Shown: one piece after another, positions 16,696 to 19,808 of the stretch | How positions within the stretch are numbered: position 1 is the stretch's first letter | Layout: the number at the start of each line of letters is the position of its first letter | Assembly (NCBI GenBank): GCA_030770425.1 | Contig: JASJFT010000406.1 | Coordinates: 1-19,808, forward strand | Direction of reading: 5' to 3' | DNA from: Darksidea phi | Lineage: Eukaryota > Ascomycota > Dothideomycetes > Pleosporales > Lentitheciaceae | Length of the DNA stretch: 19,808 bases | Notes under the pieces: generated by a model | What the model was told of the DNA's origin: nothing | The model's database searches: none | The model's input: the letters and a program-made list of their open reading frames with translations, nothing else | Translations under genes and position numbers: made by a program

Positions 16696-19600
16696 TTACA
16701 GCCCAACGTGAATATATGCTGCCCAAATAAGCGGATCGCTTCTCTCGCTCGTTTCTCTTATCTCGTACCCTTCTGGCCTTATCCGTCTTGCATCTCTCGT
16801 CCCGGGCTCTGGGCTCGCTTCCTCTCCGGGCACTGAAGGTTCCGAATTATTCCCTTTATCACTTTGGCTTGTGATATCCCGAAGACGCCTTACAGCATTG
16901 TGCACGCCAAAAGATATTTTCTCGCCATCTATGACTCCACCATCTACTATCGCCTTATACACCTCCTCCGCTACATCAACAGAGTATTGGTCAGACACTT
17001 CCCATAGAGATCCGACCACATGCTGAAATCCTGCTAGCTGGCACGCAGTTACTAGGTGTATGGCTTCGTCGTGCAGATTCTCCATCTGGGTCTCGCTCGT
17101 CGAGCAAGCCGAAAGGTACGCAAGCCAAGGGGATTTCTGGCTTAGGTTTAATCCGATGAGGTGCTCGACCGTTAAAGGGTTTTGTTGCCAGTCGGCAATA
17201 AGCAAAGAACTCCTTAAAGGATCTGAAGGATGTGATTCGCCATGCCCAGCAAAGTGGAAGACTGTGCATGTATTCAAGGCCGATAGGACAGCTTCTCTGA
17301 CTGGCCGTTCTAGCGTCACCCTTGAGATCGAATTTGGGAGAATAGTTGCTAACCTGCCCACCTCTTCCCTGGCAAACCTAAGGTCAGAATGTCCTGCCGT
17401 GGTGTCCATCGACACAAGCAAAGCCTTATCGGGCGCAGAGTCGGGATTCTTCTTCTGCGAGTTCTGGCGGGCATATAGAAGTGCCTTGATGGACGGACTA
17501 TACGACGATACCACCCTGTCGAGTGTTGTCTCTGTTGACAGAGAGTAATGACGGCCTGCAGCGTGCAGAGGTAATAAACTCAGCTGGCCAGTCGGGATCC
17601 ACCAAACACGAGGCCAGTTGTCGTCTGACGGAGGCTCTGTAAATCCTAAGACGTCCAGGATCGGGCCTACTGCTACATCCCAGAGCCATTCGAACATGCG
17701 AGATATCTGAGTGGTAGCAACTAAAGACGATACATGAGCGGAACGAATCGACTTCATGAGCTCGACATTCTTTGCGATATCGGACTGATGGAGATCAGGA
17801 AGACGTATCGACCGGATGGCCTGTGTTTCGACGATAAGAGCGTCGGAACGATACTCACTGACATTGATGAGGACGACAGGACCTCGGGACGCGGCAGTCA
17901 TCAGTTCGTGGGCTCGTGGAGAGCCTAGGAAGTTTTCGAAGTTGGGTAGACGGCGGATCTGTTTAACAATTTCCTTGAGTTCGAAGCTTGCGTTGTGGCA
18001 TCTGTCCGTCTCTCGGGCGGAACTCCAAACGTCTCCTATAATAAAAGGACCCAGCGTGTCTGAACTCGGCGAGTCCAGCATCTCTCGGAGTTGTTCAAAC
18101 TTGTCGGCCATCTCTTTGTGCTGTTCCCGGAGCTCTGTCAAATCGGACCGCATTCCAAGCCGCAGACCTGTAATAATGCCTCTACCTAGCTCAAGTAGCT
18201 GTACGGCGTGGGATGGATCCTTTCCAGCTTCGAGAGCGGTAGAGGCTGCTAATGCAGCTAAACCGGCGAATTCTCCCAGCATGTGCTGCTGGTCATGTTG
18301 CTTCAGTTGACGGGGAGCGACTGTTGGGAGGAGGTTCACTGCTATCTCGGTAATGCGGCTTGCTTCGACCCAGTTCTTGTCCTTTACTAGTACGTTTGCA
18401 GCCTGCAAAGCTGATTTGATTCGATCACGTGGTACCGCATTTGGTACTCCGGCCGCCTCCACCCATAAGTTGAGGGCTTTCTCGGAATTGCTATCGGCTT
18501 CAGTGCGCCGGGACTTGGTTTGAAAATACATGGCTAGATGGTATAGCATGCCTGCTCTATTCACGTGGTCCTCAGGCGCCGCTGCCACCGCTTCTTCACC
18601 TCTCTTAATGGCCATATCTAAGTCGTTGAAATCGCCGGTTCGTACGAACTTGATCCAAATGGAAGTAGCTACGTTCATTATTAAAGGCGGTCTGATTGGG
18701 TGGCCGTCAGATGCTGCCGCTACCGCTTCTTCGCCTCTCTCAATGGCCATATCCAAGTCGCTGGGATTGCCCATCCGCTCAAACCTGGCCCAAAGGGTAG
18801 CGGCCAAGTTAGTTAGCCTGATTGCTCTGGCTTGGTGGTCGTTGGGTGTCGCCGCCACTACTTCTTCATATATCTTAATGGCGGTCTGCAAGTTATTGAA
18901 ATCGCCCGTCCGCTCGAACCCGACTCGAAAGAGCTCGGCCAGGTTGTTCAGCCTCGCTGCTCTATCCCGGTGGTCGTCAGGGGTTGCTGCCGCCGCTTCT
19001 TTGCCTCTTATAATAGCAATCCGTAAGTCGTCAAGACTGCCCGTGTGTTGAAACCTGGTGCCAAGGCAATGAGCTAGGTTATACAGCATGGTTGATCTTT
19101 GTGGGTGGTCGTCAGGTGCTACTGCCACTGCTTCTTCACCTGTCTTAATAGCTATATCTAAGTCGTTGAAATGGCCCGTCCGCTTAAACCTGACCCAAAG
19201 GGAAGCAGCTAGGTTGTTTAGGTAACCTGCTCGATCCGGGTAATCGTGAGGTATCGCTTCCACGGCTTCTCCGCCTCTCTCGATGGCCATATTCAAGTCG
19301 CTAACATCGCCAGTCCGCTCGAACCTGATCTGAAGGAGAGCAGCCTGGTTGCTTAGTCTAGCTGCTCGACCCAGGTGTGCAGAAAAGATGACACTGTGTT
19401 TCCCCACTTTACCCAGTGAGTAGTCTTTATTATCACGAGATACGTATTCTGGTTGTGGGTAGTTTTTGTCCAGAGGGTCAGATTGTTCCCGGCTAGGATG
19501 GTCTTTGGGTATGACAGAGACCGCCAGTTCCGCTCTCGATATCGTTGTCTCAGGGTCGTTCATAGCGCCTAGCCGTTCGATCACTTGGGGACTCACTGCT

Positions 19601-19761
19601 TCGTCGATACTCCTCATAAGATCACCTAATGCACCTGTACTGCTGATGATCTGAATAGCTTCTGCGACTGGCCTGGAGATATCCATCAGATCATCGACCT
19701 GCACATCTAGCCCGTGCATCAGTGTGCTACAATCAATCAGCATTATGGACGCCAACTTCAT
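16696..19761 (-). CDS. TPR-CHAT protein (caspase-like CHAT domain)
   Basis: This single uninterrupted frame encodes about 1021 residues from the first ATG (19761) to the stop at 16696. Residues about 136-450 form six complete and one degenerate tetratricopeptide-type units of exactly 45 residues, with consensus L-x-N-L-A-x-x-L-x-x-R-F-x-R-T-G-x-x-x-D-L. They are followed by AIERGEEAVAAAPDDHPDR-like ends; a further degenerate unit end (AELAVSVIPKDHPSR) lies at about 78-91. Residues 450-690 are a helical linker. The CHAT domain follows, with WIPTGQLSLLPLHAAG, then VFHFAGHG (catalytic His near residue 840), YLSACST (catalytic Cys near 886) and the typical end DPLIWAAYIHVGL. CHAT is a caspase/separase-related cysteine protease fold, so both catalytic residues are present. 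A Ser/Pro/Glu-rich insert of about 45 residues precedes the C-terminus. The protein is probably cytosolic: no signal or membrane helix was seen. The substrate is unknown. The frame stays open to the window edge, so an upstream exon is possible. Confidence 0.9.
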   Translation of the reverse strand: MKLASIMLIDCSTLMHGLDVQVDDLMDISRPVAEAIQIISSTGALGDLMRSIDEAVSPQVIERLGAMNDPETTISRAELAVSVIPKDHPSREQSDPLDKNYPQPEYVSRDNKDYSLGKVGKHSVIFSAHLGRAARLSNQAALLQIRFERTGDVSDLNMAIERGGEAVEAIPHDYPDRAGYLNNLAASLWVRFKRTGHFNDLDIAIKTGEEAVAVAPDDHPQRSTMLYNLAHCLGTRFQHTGSLDDLRIAIIRGKEAAAATPDDHRDRAARLNNLAELFRVGFERTGDFNNLQTAIKIYEEVVAATPNDHQARAIRLTNLAATLWARFERMGNPSDLDMAIERGEEAVAAASDGHPIRPPLIMNVATSIWIKFVRTGDFNDLDMAIKRGEEAVAAAPEDHVNRAGMLYHLAMYFQTKSRRTEADSNSEKALNLWVEAAGVPNAVPRDRIKSALQAANVLVKDKNWVEASRITEIAVNLLPTVAPRQLKQHDQQHMLGEFAGLAALAASTALEAGKDPSHAVQLLELGRGIITGLRLGMRSDLTELREQHKEMADKFEQLREMLDSPSSDTLGPFIIGDVWSSARETDRCHNASFELKEIVKQIRRLPNFENFLGSPRAHELMTAASRGPVVLINVSEYRSDALIVETQAIRSIRLPDLHQSDIAKNVELMKSIRSAHVSSLVATTQISRMFEWLWDVAVGPILDVLGFTEPPSDDNWPRVWWIPTGQLSLLPLHAAGRHYSLSTETTLDRVVSSYSPSIKALLYARQNSQKKNPDSAPDKALLVSMDTTAGHSDLRFAREEVGRLATILPNSISRVTLERPVREAVLSALNTCTVFHFAGHGESHPSDPLRSSLLIADWQQNPLTVEHLIGLNLSQKSPWLAYLSACSTSETQMENLHDEAIHLVTACQLAGFQHVVGSLWEVSDQYSVDVAEEVYKAIVDGGVIDGEKISFGVHNAVRRLRDITSQSDKGNNSEPSVPGEEASPEPGTRDARRIRPEGYEIRETSERSDPLIWAAYIHVGL
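18506..19362 (-). repeat. 135-bp coding repeats (TPR units)
   Basis: The DNA encoding the TPR units repeats every 135 bp. For example, the plus-strand text GCTTCTTCACCTCTCTTAAT near 18590 recurs almost unchanged at about 18727, 18997 and 19132. The units are similar enough at the DNA level to suggest recent duplication or gene conversion, and hence variable repeat number among strains. Confidence 0.75.
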
Positions 19762-19795
19762 GCTCAATAGATTACCATGGGGGGTAGAGCGGCAC

Positions 19796-19808
19796 GGGGG
19801 GGGGGGGG
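19796..19808 (+). repeat. Poly(G) run at the window edge
   Basis: The last 13 bases are all G. On the minus strand this lies just upstream of the TPR-CHAT start. Such a run at an edge may mark a contig end or sequencing artefact, or a real homopolymer cut by the window. Confidence 0.85.

Noticed and set aside
18530..19051. Plus-strand 173-codon ORF and neighbouring plus-strand ORFs
   Set aside because: They are shadows of the repetitive TPR-coding sequence on the minus strand.
18506..19362. Regular repeats as a CRISPR-like array
   Set aside because: The period is a multiple of three, the repeats are coding TPR units, and there are no unique spacers between identical repeats.

Overview
The window looks like a stretch of an accessory, transposon-rich chromosome region from a filamentous ascomycete (Pezizomycotina). 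The evidence is short GT-AG introns with fungal branch sites (GCTAAC/GCTAAT), fungal gene families (fungal rhodopsin-type membrane protein, fungal PD-(D/E)XK nuclease-like protein, secreted-type M13 peptidase, TPR-CHAT protein, Fot1/pogo transposase) and extreme repeat-induced point mutation (RIP). The genus cannot be told from the sequence alone.

Layout. Positions 1 to about 6555 are a very AT-rich RIP block in which CA and TG are almost absent and which ends abruptly. Read on the minus strand, its left three quarters still show the ghost of a Ty3/Gypsy-type retrotransposon: a Gag-like region (about 4740-3480), a blurred middle, and a reverse transcriptase (about 960-1) whose catalytic box has become FIDNI. 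The rest of the polyprotein would lie beyond the left edge. Positions 6556-8216 are normal-composition DNA bracketed by an imperfect 63-bp inverted repeat and hold a weakly supported membrane-protein ORF. Positions 8636-9847 (minus) are a PD-(D/E)XK nuclease-like pseudogene broken by frame changes and RIP-type stops. Positions 10177-10833 (plus) are the C-terminal three-helix part of a fungal rhodopsin-domain protein with one clear intron. Positions 10834-12316 are mostly empty, with traces of decayed coding sequence. Positions 12317-14852 (minus) are an almost full-length M13 (neprilysin-like) metallopeptidase with a damaged splice donor and at least two places where the frame breaks. Positions 16031-16454 (minus) are the 5' end of a Fot1/pogo-type DNA transposon. 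Positions 16696-19761 (minus) are a long, intact, intronless TPR-CHAT protein with both catalytic residues.

How it fits together. Almost everything left of 16.5 kb is a graveyard of transposons and of genes broken or truncated next to them. The TPR-CHAT gene is the one clearly intact coding sequence. TPR-CHAT proteins are caspase-like protease candidates, related in domain plan to the bacterial TPR-CHAT (Csx29) effector, so this is the strongest functional lead. The second lead is the inverted-repeat-bracketed segment at 6.58-8.22 kb, which may be an undescribed element.
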